DNA from: JAJYQH01 sp036261615
Lineage (GTDB): Bacteria > Actinomycetota > Actinomycetes > Propionibacteriales > Propionibacteriaceae
Reading direction: 5' to 3'
Length of the DNA stretch: 64,000 bases
Assembly (NCBI GenBank): GCA_036261615.1
Contig: DATAKK010000099.1
Span: 1 to 64,000 of the forward strand
The translations under genes were made by a program, and so were the position numbers. Below are positions 34,546 through 42,603 of this stretch, piece after piece. The notes beneath the pieces are model-generated. The model saw only the letters and a list, made by a program, of their open reading frames with translations. It was not told the DNA's origin and searched no databases. The number at the start of each line of letters is the position of its first letter. Within the stretch, counting starts at the first letter, position 1.

Positions 34546-36923
34546 CCACCGTCGATTCGAGCCGGGCCAGCGCGCTCGGCGTCGCCAACCCCCGCGCGAG
34601 CTTCGGGGAGGCGGCGTCCACGCACACCCCGCCCCTGCTCACCGGCCGACTGGAGGACCTGCTCGCCGACAAGCTCGTCGTGATGACCGGCGTCACCGGC
34701 TTCATCGGCGAGCAGATCCTGTGGAAGGTGCTCACCGCCCTGCCCCGCACCCGCGCGGGGGTCCTCGTGCGCCCGAAGGGGTCGGTCTCCGCCCGCGAGC
34801 GGGTGATCTCGCTCGTCGGGAAGCCGATCTTCAAGCAGCTCCGGCAGCAGGCGGGGTCCGCGGAGGCCCTCGTCGACCAGCGGATCCTCGTCATCGAGGG
34901 CGACCTGCCCCACGTGCCCGACCTTCCCCGCGACATCGACGTGCTCATCCACAGCGCGGGCGACGTGTCGTTCGACCCGCCGATCGACGAGGCGTTCAAG
35001 ACCAACGTCATCGGCACCCAGGCGCTGCTGGGCAAGCTGCTCGACGCCTGCTCCGACGACACCGGCGCGCTCGTCCGGGTGCCGCACTACGTGCACATCT
35101 CCACCGCCTACACCGCCGGACGCCGCCGCGGCGCGATCCCCGAGGCCGCGCACGTGCACAACGTCGACTACCGCGCGGAGACCGCGGCCGCGCTGGAGAT
35201 GAAGCAGTACATCGAGGCCCAGAGCCGCACCAGCGAGCAGCTCACCGCGCTGCGCAAACAGGCCGAGCGGCTGCACCGCCAGGCCGGCTTCCTCACCACC
35301 GCCCAGGACACCGAGCGCCGGCGCCAGGAGTGGGTGAAGCAGAAGCTCATCGAGGCCGGCACCGAGCGCGCCCGCAGCCTCGGCTGGACCGACGTGTACA
35401 CCTTCGCCAAGGCGATGGGCGAGCGGGTGGTCACCGACCTGGGCCGCGACATCAAGGTGTCGATCGTCCGCCCGGCCATCGTCGAGTCCAGCCTCACCGA
35501 CCCCTACCCGGGCTGGATCGAAGGCTTCAAGATGGCCGACCCGCTGATCCTCGCCTACGGGAAGGGCCAGCTGCAGGAGTTCCCGGCGAGCCCGGACGCC
35601 GTCATCGACATCGTCCCGTGCGACCACGTCGTCAACGCGATCCTCGCGGTCGCCGCGACCGAACCGGCCGTCGGCGAGCCCGAGTTCTACCACTCGTCGT
35701 CGGGCGCCCGGAACCCGCTCACCTTCCGCGGCATCTACGAGAACGTCCGCGAGTACTTCGGCAACCACCCCTACCAGGAGGGCGCGGACGCCGCCCCGCT
35801 CGCCGTGTGGAAGTTCCCGGGCGCCGAGCCGGTCGAGCGCATCCTCCAGGTCGCCGAGGCGGCCCAGAAGGTGGGGGAGCGGCTCATCTCCTACGCACCC
35901 CGCTCCGACCGGGCCCGCAAGACCGCGCTGTTCCTCGACAAGCAGGGCCGGCAGCTGAGCTTCCTTCGGCGCTACCTGTCGCTGTACGGCGAGTACCTCC
36001 AGTCCGAGCTGCACTTCGTCGACGACTGCACGCTCGCCCTGCACCGGTCCCTCGACCCGGCGGACGTCGAGACCTTCGCCTTCGACACGGCCGCCGTCGA
36101 CTGGCGCCACTACATGCAGGACATCCACATCCCGGCGATCACCAACCCGGTGCGCCGGCTGGAGGCGCTCCGCAAGCGCCGCGGGGGCCGCTCGTCCACC
36201 TACCGCCAGCTGCAGCCCGCCGCACCCGGCACCGTCCTCGCCGCGTTCGACCTCGACGGCACGGTGATGGCCACCAACGTCATCGAGACCTACCTGTGGG
36301 CCCGCCTGCCCGAGCTGTCCCCGGCCGGACGAGTGCGGGAGGTCGCCGGCATCATCGCCCGCCTGCCCGGCTACCTGGGCGCCGACCGGCGCGACCGGTC
36401 GTCGTTCCTCCGCTCGATCTACCGGCGCTACGAGGGTGCCGACATCGCCGCCCTCGAGCACGTCGTCGACACCCAGATGGCCCCGTTCGTCCTCGACCGG
36501 ATGTCGCCGGAGGCGATCCGCCGCATCCGCGAGCACCGGGCGGCCGGACACACGACGATCCTCATCACCGGCGTGATCCGGCAGCTCACCCGCCCCCTCG
36601 AGGGCCTGTTCGACGTCATCGTCGCGGCCGAACTGGCCACCGACGCCCAGGGACGCGCGACCGGGTTCCTCACCGGCCCCCCGATGGTCGGGGAGTCCCG
36701 CGCCGCGTGGCTGCGGCACTACGCCACCCTGCACGGCGTCGACCTCGCCACGAGCTACGCCTACGCCGACAGCCACGTCGACCTGCCGATGCTCGACGTC
36801 GTCGGCAACCCGGTGGCGGTGAGCCCCGACATCGGGCTCATGCGCGCCGCCCGCCAGCGCGGCTGGTCGGTGGTCGACTGGCCGGCGTCCTCGCCCATTC
36901 CCCGCTGGAAGATGCCCTCCTGA
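34542..36923 (+). CDS. Fatty acyl-CoA reductase-like / HAD-IB phosphatase fusion
   Basis: This 793-residue protein joins two enzyme domains. The N-terminal half is a Rossmann, NAD-binding-4 (fatty acyl-CoA reductase) domain, with GVTGFIGEQI near residues 49-58 and the catalytic YTFAK at about residues 286-290. A 60-70 residue charged, coiled-coil-like insert (about 220-280) comes just before that motif. The C-terminal part is a HAD-IB hydrolase beginning FDLDGTVMATN (about residues 568-578), with ITGVIRQLTRP and DSHVDLPMLDVVG later. A reductase making fatty aldehyde or alcohol and a lipid or small-molecule phosphatase are the family-based guesses. It overlaps priA by 4 nt and precedes a LarA-like gene by 10 nt. 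Confidence 0.85.
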   Translation: MTTVDSSRASALGVANPRASFGEAASTHTPPLLTGRLEDLLADKLVVMTGVTGFIGEQILWKVLTALPRTRAGVLVRPKGSVSARERVISLVGKPIFKQLRQQAGSAEALVDQRILVIEGDLPHVPDLPRDIDVLIHSAGDVSFDPPIDEAFKTNVIGTQALLGKLLDACSDDTGALVRVPHYVHISTAYTAGRRRGAIPEAAHVHNVDYRAETAAALEMKQYIEAQSRTSEQLTALRKQAERLHRQAGFLTTAQDTERRRQEWVKQKLIEAGTERARSLGWTDVYTFAKAMGERVVTDLGRDIKVSIVRPAIVESSLTDPYPGWIEGFKMADPLILAYGKGQLQEFPASPDAVIDIVPCDHVVNAILAVAATEPAVGEPEFYHSSSGARNPLTFRGIYENVREYFGNHPYQEGADAAPLAVWKFPGAEPVERILQVAEAAQKVGERLISYAPRSDRARKTALFLDKQGRQLSFLRRYLSLYGEYLQSELHFVDDCTLALHRSLDPADVETFAFDTAAVDWRHYMQDIHIPAITNPVRRLEALRKRRGGRSSTYRQLQPAAPGTVLAAFDLDGTVMATNVIETYLWARLPELSPAGRVREVAGIIARLPGYLGADRRDRSSFLRSIYRRYEGADIAALEHVVDTQMAPFVLDRMSPEAIRRIREHRAAGHTTILITGVIRQLTRPLEGLFDVIVAAELATDAQGRATGFLTGPPMVGESRAAWLRHYATLHGVDLATSYAYADSHVDLPMLDVVGNPVAVSPDIGLMRAARQRGWSVVDWPASSPIPRWKMPS

Positions 36924-36933
36924 AAGGAACCCC

Positions 36934-38457
36934 ATGACCCGTCCGGGATTCACCCTCGAGGTCGACGAGCGCACCGGCCCGCTGCTGGTGGTGCAGGGCA
37001 CGGGGGTGTCCATGCGGCGCTTCGGTCTCGGCACCCAGGTGGCCTATCCGGCCGACCCCACCCCCGCCGGCGACCCGCGCGCCGACGTCTCCGCCGCCCT
37101 CGACCGGCCGGTCGACGGGGAGCCGCTCGCGGCCCGGCTCACCCCCGCCACCCGGCTCACCGTCGTGGTCGGCGGTGGCGACCTCGTGCGCCCGGCCATG
37201 GTCGACGACCTGCGCCGGGTGATGGTCGAGGAGGTGCTGAGCCGGGCGGCGTCCGCCCGCGTCGACGACGTCGAGATCCTCGTCGCCACCGGCCTCGGGC
37301 GCCGGCTCGGCCAGGAGGAGCTCGTCGGTCTGCTCGGCGAGCGGGTGGTGCGCTCGTTCGCCCCCCGCGGCGCCCTGCGCTGCCACGACGTCACCACGGA
37401 CGCCGCCCCGCTCGGAACGGTGGGGGGCCACGAGATCCGGCTCAACCCGCGGATCGCCGCGAGCGACCTCGTCGTCAACGTGGCGCTGCGCACGGACGCC
37501 CGCGGGCTCGGCGACGACCAGCTCGCACTCGGGCTCGGGGACGCCGCCACCATCGACCACCTCGCCGGCCTGGACGCCGACCCCGGCGCACGCGCCGAGG
37601 CGGCCCAGCTGGTGGCAGCGGCCGTCCCGGTGCTCACCCTCGAGGCGGCGGTGGGGAACCCCGCCCTGCAGGGGCCCCTGTCGTTCGTCTCGCAGCGCGA
37701 GTGGAACTGGGGAGTGCGCGACCGCGCGGCCGTCGCGGCCGTCCGCCGGGCGCTGTCGGCCTGGCCGAAGCAGGCGACCCAGCGCATCTTCGGCGACGTG
37801 ACCGCCCGCTACGGCCTGCTCGCGGTCGCGTCGGGCAGCGCGGGGGCGGTCGACGATCTCACCCGCTCCGCGTGGCTCGGCGACCACCTCGTCCGCGTCC
37901 CCGCGGCCGCCGGCGTCCTCGTCACCTCGGTCTGGGGGCAGGGTAACGACAACACCTCCCCGGCGGGCGACCCGCTGGGGGCGGCGCACGACGCCCTGGT
38001 CGGCCAGGGCGAGTCGTACGTGGGCCGGCGTCCGGTCACCGACCCGGCGGTGTTCGTCGGCATGCACCCGTTGCGCGAGCAGTTCTCCACCCGGCACGAC
38101 AGCGCCGCGGCCGACTTCTTCTCCGACGTGCTGTCGGCCACCACCGACCCGCGCCGCATCCGCGACGAGTATCAGGACCGGTTCGCCGACGACGCGTGGT
38201 ACGCCGACCTCTACCAGAACCGGGGCGCGCACCATCCCCTGCGCGTGTTCCACCGGTGGTACGCCACCGCCGGGGCGGCCGAGGCCTACAGCGCGGTGAT
38301 CTGGGTGGGTGCCCGACGGGCGAGCGCCGCCCGGATGGGGTTCCGCGCGGCGTCCACCCTCGACGACGCGCTCGAGATCGCCGCCGACAAGGTCGGCGCC
38401 GACCCGATCGTCACCGTCGTCCACTCCGGAGCCCAGATCGCCCTGGAGCTCGCATGA
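36934..38457 (+). CDS. LarA-like (DUF2088) protein lacking cofactor residues
   Basis: This 507-residue protein resembles the N-terminal and C-terminal domains of lactate racemase LarA. Comparable stretches are GGGDLVRPAM (LarA: DHTRP), VEILVATGLGRRLGQEEL (LarA: VATGTHRPMTEEEL), and LGTVGGHEIRLNPRIAASDLV. By eye, the histidine of TGTHRP is replaced by glycine, and the HxxAGxSGGRK segment carrying the histidine and the cofactor-bearing lysine is absent. It is therefore unlikely to use the nickel-pincer cofactor, and its activity is unknown. GAAAGGAA lies 5 nt before the ATG. It overlaps the acyltransferase gene by 4 nt. Confidence 0.75.
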   Translation: MTRPGFTLEVDERTGPLLVVQGTGVSMRRFGLGTQVAYPADPTPAGDPRADVSAALDRPVDGEPLAARLTPATRLTVVVGGGDLVRPAMVDDLRRVMVEEVLSRAASARVDDVEILVATGLGRRLGQEELVGLLGERVVRSFAPRGALRCHDVTTDAAPLGTVGGHEIRLNPRIAASDLVVNVALRTDARGLGDDQLALGLGDAATIDHLAGLDADPGARAEAAQLVAAAVPVLTLEAAVGNPALQGPLSFVSQREWNWGVRDRAAVAAVRRALSAWPKQATQRIFGDVTARYGLLAVASGSAGAVDDLTRSAWLGDHLVRVPAAAGVLVTSVWGQGNDNTSPAGDPLGAAHDALVGQGESYVGRRPVTDPAVFVGMHPLREQFSTRHDSAAADFFSDVLSATTDPRRIRDEYQDRFADDAWYADLYQNRGAHHPLRVFHRWYATAGAAEAYSAVIWVGARRASAARMGFRAASTLDDALEIAADKVGADPIVTVVHSGAQIALELA

Positions 38458-39074
38458 TCCGCGAGGCGCTGCACCGGCTGCGTCCGCTGGTCGAGGTCCG
38501 CACCGCGGGGTTGGAACGTCTCGCGGCCCTCGCGGGTCCGGTCGTCTTCGCCGCCAACCACGCCCACCCGTTCGACGCCCGGATCGTCGGCGACGCCTGC
38601 CCGCCGAGGCTGCGCCCCTCGACGCTGCCGCCGGCGCTCGCCCTGCGGGCGGGCCGCAGCGTGCTGGTGTTCCCCGAGCACGGCGTCTCGCCCGACTCGA
38701 CCGTCGGCCGCTTCCACCCGGACGCCGCCGCGCTCGCCCTGTCGCGGGCGGTGCCGCTCGTCCCGGTCGCCCTGCGGGGCAGTTTCGCGCTCCCGCACGC
38801 CGGCGGAACCGCCGCCGTCCGCGCCGAGCGGCGCACCGTCCTCGTGCGCTTCGGCGACCCGGTCCCCGCCGACGGGGGCGCCGGCCGGGTCACGGCCCGG
38901 CTGCGGGACGCGGTCGTCGCCCTCCTCGAGGAGGACGCCACGACCTGGTGGGACACCGCCACGTCGGAGGCCCCGGCTGCCGCTCCCGAACGGGACTCGT
39001 GGCTGGTCACGTGGCAGGGTCTGGAGCCCGTGCGGCGTCCCGGCGGCTCGGAGCGGCCGCGCATCTGGTCGTGA
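38454..39074 (+). CDS. Short PlsC-like acyltransferase
   Basis: This 206-residue protein has acyltransferase (PlsC) motifs: NHAHPFD (motif I, HxxxxD type, about residues 37-43), VFPEHGVSPDS (motif III) and VPLVPVALRG (motif IV). Only about 30 residues separate motifs I and III, versus roughly 70 in normal LPA acyltransferases, so motif II (the GxxFxxR region) appears to be missing. It has no clear membrane segment. The start overlaps the LarA-like gene by 4 nt. A lipid O-acyltransferase role is inferred from the motifs and from the neighbouring reductase/phosphatase. Confidence 0.75.
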   Translation: MIREALHRLRPLVEVRTAGLERLAALAGPVVFAANHAHPFDARIVGDACPPRLRPSTLPPALALRAGRSVLVFPEHGVSPDSTVGRFHPDAAALALSRAVPLVPVALRGSFALPHAGGTAAVRAERRTVLVRFGDPVPADGGAGRVTARLRDAVVALLEEDATTWWDTATSEAPAAAPERDSWLVTWQGLEPVRRPGGSERPRIWS

Positions 39075-39140
39075 CCGGCGTGCCCACCCGGGCAGGTGGC
39101 ATCCGTCACTCCCGCTGGACCAGCCGCCGCGGGCCGGGCA

Positions 39141-39146
39141 TAGAGT
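39141..39146 (+). promoter_or_regulatory. Probable -10 box of the GNAT gene
   Basis: TAGAGT lies about 130 nt before the GNAT start. Downstream, GTCAC-ATCGTC-GTGAC (39188-39203) is an inverted repeat that could be an operator or a leader hairpin. The rest of 39075-39277 shows no gene. Confidence 0.35.
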
Positions 39147-39277
39147 GGACGACGGCCGGGTGAGGGGCCCGGCGACCGGGTGGTGGCGTCACATCGTCGT
39201 GACACCCCGCGACGACACCCCGGCCAGCGGCGGTCCGCGACCCGGCGGACGCCGGACAGGCGAGGGAGAGGCACGGC

Positions 39278-40345
39278 ATGGACTGCCTGGTCGAGGGCGT
39301 CTTGAACTGGGCGCCCCTGGCTCGCACCGACCTGGCCGGTCTGCTCGAGCTGCGCGAGGCCATCGACTACCTCGACGACGTGCCGCAGGAGGTCGACCTC
39401 GAACACCTCGTGCACCGCTACGACAACGCCGTCGGCGACCCCGCAGCCGATGCGGTCGTCGGGCGCGACCTCGGCGGCACCGTCGTCGCCTACGGGTGGA
39501 ACGTGGTGCACCGGCCCCCCGCCGGGCCGCCGCAGGTGTGGATCGACGGGGGAGTGCACCCCGGGTGGCGGCACCAGGGGATCGGCTCGCACATCGTCGC
39601 CTGGCAGCTCGCCCGGTGCGAGGAGTGGCTCCGGGAGGTGCACGCCGCCCAGCCCGGGGCCGACACGCTGTGGGTCGGCGCGTCCATCGACGAGCGGGTG
39701 CGGGCGCGCAGCCAGGTGCTCGCCGAGGCCGGGTTCGCCCCCGAGCACTGGTACCACGACCTGCGCGCGAGCCTCGGCGTCGACGAGCTGCAGAGCCTGC
39801 CTGTGGCCCTCGAGACCCGGCACGGGCGGGTGGCGATCGAGCGGTTCGGGCCGGAGTTCTCCGACGAGGCGCGGCTGCTGCACAACGAGGTGCTCACCGG
39901 GCCCCGGGCGCACAGCGACGGCCACTCCGACGCGCCCGCGACCAGCGAGGAATGGGAGCTGTTCCTGCACCGTCCGGCGTCACGGCCGCAGTGGTCGTGG
40001 GTGGCGGTGGCCGAGGGCCACGTCGTCGGCTACGTCCTCAACTCGCTGTATGTCGCCGACGCCCATTCCCCCCGGGAGGGATGGACCGACCGGCTCGGCG
40101 TGGCGTACTCCTGGCGGGGCCAGGGGGTGGGCGCCGCGTTGCTGCGGGCGTCCCAGCACGCGTTCGCCTCCGCGGGGCTGGAGGCGGCCGGGGTGGCCAT
40201 CGACACGGACGACCCCGACCGCGACCTCGGGGCGTTCCACGCCAGCGGCTACCGGAGCATCGAGACCGTCGCCCTGTACTCGCGGGCCCTGCACCTCGAC
40301 GGCGACCGGACGGCGCGTTGGGAGGCCCCCGGGCGGCTGGGATAG
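39278..40345 (+). CDS. Tandem GNAT acetyltransferase
   Basis: This 355-residue protein contains two GNAT folds, as in mycothiol-synthase-like enzymes. The acetyl-CoA-binding motif A occurs twice: VHPGWRHQGIGSHIV (about residues 93-107) and VAYSWRGQGVGAALLRAS (about residues 275-292). The second copy looks more canonical. The substrate cannot be told from sequence, and I do not claim it is MshD. ATG at 39278 is preceded by GAGGGAGAGG. It is a single-gene unit between the acyltransferase and yebC. Confidence 0.85.
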   Translation: MDCLVEGVLNWAPLARTDLAGLLELREAIDYLDDVPQEVDLEHLVHRYDNAVGDPAADAVVGRDLGGTVVAYGWNVVHRPPAGPPQVWIDGGVHPGWRHQGIGSHIVAWQLARCEEWLREVHAAQPGADTLWVGASIDERVRARSQVLAEAGFAPEHWYHDLRASLGVDELQSLPVALETRHGRVAIERFGPEFSDEARLLHNEVLTGPRAHSDGHSDAPATSEEWELFLHRPASRPQWSWVAVAEGHVVGYVLNSLYVADAHSPREGWTDRLGVAYSWRGQGVGAALLRASQHAFASAGLEAAGVAIDTDDPDRDLGAFHASGYRSIETVALYSRALHLDGDRTARWEAPGRLG

Positions 40346-40348
40346 CAT
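40343..40348 (+). promoter_or_regulatory. Probable -10 box of the YebC gene
   Basis: TAGCAT overlaps the TAG stop of the GNAT gene and implies a leader of about 155 nt for the YebC gene. I see no further element in that leader. Confidence 0.35.
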
Positions 40349-40511
40349 GGCGCACCGACACACCTGCCGCCCCGACGGGTCGATGCGCCGATCATCGCGC
40401 GTTGCCACCTCGGTCGCCGGCGCCCCGCTGAGCCCGATCCACCCGGCGTCCGGCGATCGGCGTCGTGCCGGCAGGCCCGTTCGTGAACCCGGGTTGAGAA
40501 AGAGGTGAACC

Positions 40512-41288
40512 GTGAGCGGTCACTCCAAGTGGGCCACCACCAAGCACAAGAAGGCCGTGATCGACGCCAAGCGCGGCAAGATGTTCGCCAAGCTGATCAA
40601 GAACATCGAGGTCGCCGCGCGAGTCGGCGGCGGTGACCCCGGCGGCAACCCCACCCTCTACGACGCCATCCAGAAGGCGAAGAAGAGTTCGGTGCCCAAC
40701 GACAACATCGACCGCGCCGTCAAGCGCGGGGCGGGCGCCGATCAGGGCGGTGCGAACTACGAGACGATCATGTACGAGGCCTACGGGCCCGGCGGCGTGG
40801 CGATCCTCATCGAGTGCCTCACCGACAACCGCAACCGCGCGGTGTCCGACGTCCGCGTCGCGGTCACCCGCAACGGCGGCACGATGGCCGACTCCGGCTC
40901 GGTGCAGCGGCTGTTCTCCCGCAAGGGCGTCGTCGCGGTCGGGAAGAAGCAGGGCTCCGGTGAGGTGAGCGAGGATGACCTGCTCGAGGCGACCCTCGAG
41001 GCCGGCCCCGAGGAGATCAGCGACGAGGGCGACACCTGGGAGATCATCAGCGACCCCAGCGACACGGTCGCCGTGCGCAAGGCGGTCGAGGCCGCCGGCT
41101 TCGACTACGACTCCGCCGAGGTGTCGTTCGTCCCGTCGTTCACCCAGGAGATCGCCGATGCCGACCAGGCGAGCAAGCTGTTCCGCATCGTCGACGCCCT
41201 CGAGGACTCCGACGACGTGCAGAACGTCTTCTCCAACGAGTCGCTGACCCCCGACGTCGAGGCCGCCCTGGATTCCGACGAGGACTGA
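40512..41288 (+). CDS. YebC/PmpR family protein
   Basis: This 258-residue protein is a YebC family member, described as a DNA-binding regulator and, more recently, as a factor assisting ribosomes at difficult stretches. The hallmark N-terminus MSGHSKWATTKHKKAVIDAKR is changed only at A9. VPNDNIDRAVKRGAG and YEAYGPGGVAILIECLTDN are also typical. Length is normal. The GTG start follows AAAGAGG. Location just upstream of ruvC is common in bacteria. Confidence 0.95.
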   Translation: MSGHSKWATTKHKKAVIDAKRGKMFAKLIKNIEVAARVGGGDPGGNPTLYDAIQKAKKSSVPNDNIDRAVKRGAGADQGGANYETIMYEAYGPGGVAILIECLTDNRNRAVSDVRVAVTRNGGTMADSGSVQRLFSRKGVVAVGKKQGSGEVSEDDLLEATLEAGPEEISDEGDTWEIISDPSDTVAVRKAVEAAGFDYDSAEVSFVPSFTQEIADADQASKLFRIVDALEDSDDVQNVFSNESLTPDVEAALDSDED

Positions 41289-41331
41289 GCGGCGACGGCG
41301 TGTGCGGCGGCCCGACGCCTGGCCGGGCCGC

Positions 41332-41352
41332 TAGAATCCGAACACGTGTTCG
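41332..41352 (+). promoter_or_regulatory. -10 box and LexA (SOS) box of ruvCAB
   Basis: TAGAAT (41332-41337) is followed directly by CGAACACGTGTTCG (41339-41352), a perfect match to the actinobacterial LexA core CGAAC-N4-GTTCG. LexA bound here would cover the transcription start, so ruvCAB should be induced by DNA damage. Confidence 0.8.
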
Positions 41353-41415
41353 CCTGGTGGGCGGATGCGGCACAGGCGGCGCGAGCCGCACGGCACTCGG
41401 GCAGGGGTTGGTGAC

Positions 41416-41994
41416 ATGCGTGTGTTGGGCGTCGACCCGGGGCTGACCCGCTGCGGCATCGGGGTGGTCGACGGGTCGCCCGAGCACCGGCTCGCCTTCG
41501 TCGCGGCCGGGGTCGTGCGCACCGCTCCCGACGCGCCGCACGAACTGCGGCTGCTGCACATCGCCGACGGGCTCGAGGAGTGGATCGAGCAGTACCGGCC
41601 CGACGCCGTGGCGGTCGAGCGGGTCTTCGCGAAGCACAACCTGCTCAGCGTCACCGGCACCTCGCAGGCTGCCGGGCTGGCGATGCTGGCTGCCGCGCGG
41701 CGCAAGCTCCCCGTGGTGCTGCACACCCCCTCCGAGGTTAAGGCCGCGATCACCGGCTCGGGCACCGCCGACAAGGCGCAGGTCGGGCACATGGTCGCCC
41801 GCGTGCTGCGCCTGGACGCGCCGCCCAGCCCCGCCGACGCGGCGGACGCCGTCGCACTCGCCATCTGCCACGTGTGGCGCGGAGGTGCCGTCAACCGGTA
41901 CGCCGAGGCGGCCGCCCGGGTGGCGGCGGCGCGCAGCACCCGGCCGGTGGGCACGCGCGCGGGGCAGGCCCGCCGGATCGGACGGCCGGCATGA
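41416..41994 (+). CDS. ruvC: Holliday junction endonuclease RuvC
   Basis: RuvC (192 residues) cuts Holliday junctions held by RuvAB. The four acidic catalytic residues can be seen: D7 in RVLGVDPGLTRCG, the glutamate in AVERVFAKHN (about residue 69), and two aspartates in SPADAADAVALAICH (about residues 141-144). I chose ATG 41416 because the conserved N-terminus begins there; longer in-frame starts add non-family residues. The stop overlaps ruvA as ATGA. A LexA box lies about 65 nt upstream. Confidence 0.96.
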   Translation: MRVLGVDPGLTRCGIGVVDGSPEHRLAFVAAGVVRTAPDAPHELRLLHIADGLEEWIEQYRPDAVAVERVFAKHNLLSVTGTSQAAGLAMLAAARRKLPVVLHTPSEVKAAITGSGTADKAQVGHMVARVLRLDAPPSPADAADAVALAICHVWRGGAVNRYAEAAARVAAARSTRPVGTRAGQARRIGRPA

Positions 41995-42596
41995 TCTCCC
42001 ACGTCACCGGGGTCGTCACCGCCGCCGGCGCCACCTACGTCGTCGTCGACGTCGGCGGTTTCGGCGTCCGGGCCCTCTGCACGCCGGGCACGGCGGCGTC
42101 CGTGCGCCTCAACCAGCCGACCACGCTGCACACCTCCCTCGTCGTGCGCGAAGACTCCCTCACGCTCTACGGGTTCGCGGACGCCGACGAGCGCGACTGC
42201 TTCGAACTGGCCCAGTCGGCGTCCGGCGTGGGGCCGAAGCTGGCGCAGGCGCTGGTGTCGGTGCTCAGTCCCGACGACTTCCGCACGGCGGTGCTCCAGG
42301 AGAACCTCGTCGCCCTGTGCCGGGTGCCCGGCATCGGGCGCAAGGGCGCGCAGAAGCTCGTCATCGAGCTCAAGGACAAGGTCACGGCGCTCGGGGTGTC
42401 CATGGGCGTCGGTCACGCCTCGCCCGCCGGTGCTGCCGGCTGGCGCGAGCAGGTGAGCGAGGGGCTGCAGGGCCTCGGGTGGAGCGCCCGCGAGGCCGAG
42501 CAGGCCTGCGACAGCGTGGCCCCGATGGCCGACGACCCCGCCACCACCGTCGCGACCCTCATGCGCGCCGCCCTCGCCAGCCTGGCCCGCCGATGA
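41991..42596 (+). CDS. ruvA: Holliday junction branch migration protein RuvA
   Basis: RuvA (201 residues) binds four-way junctions and loads RuvB. The N-terminal OB fold contains VVVDVGGFGVRALC and EDSLTLYGFAD. The two helix-hairpin-helix motifs are ASGVGPKLAQALVSV and VPGIGRKGAQKLVIELKD. The C-terminal RuvB-binding domain starts near residue 150 (WREQVSEGLQGLGWSAREA). The gene overlaps ruvC by 4 nt, and ruvB follows after 7 nt. Confidence 0.96.
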   Translation: MISHVTGVVTAAGATYVVVDVGGFGVRALCTPGTAASVRLNQPTTLHTSLVVREDSLTLYGFADADERDCFELAQSASGVGPKLAQALVSVLSPDDFRTAVLQENLVALCRVPGIGRKGAQKLVIELKDKVTALGVSMGVGHASPAGAAGWREQVSEGLQGLGWSAREAEQACDSVAPMADDPATTVATLMRAALASLARR

Positions 42597-42603
42597 GGAC
42601 GGT

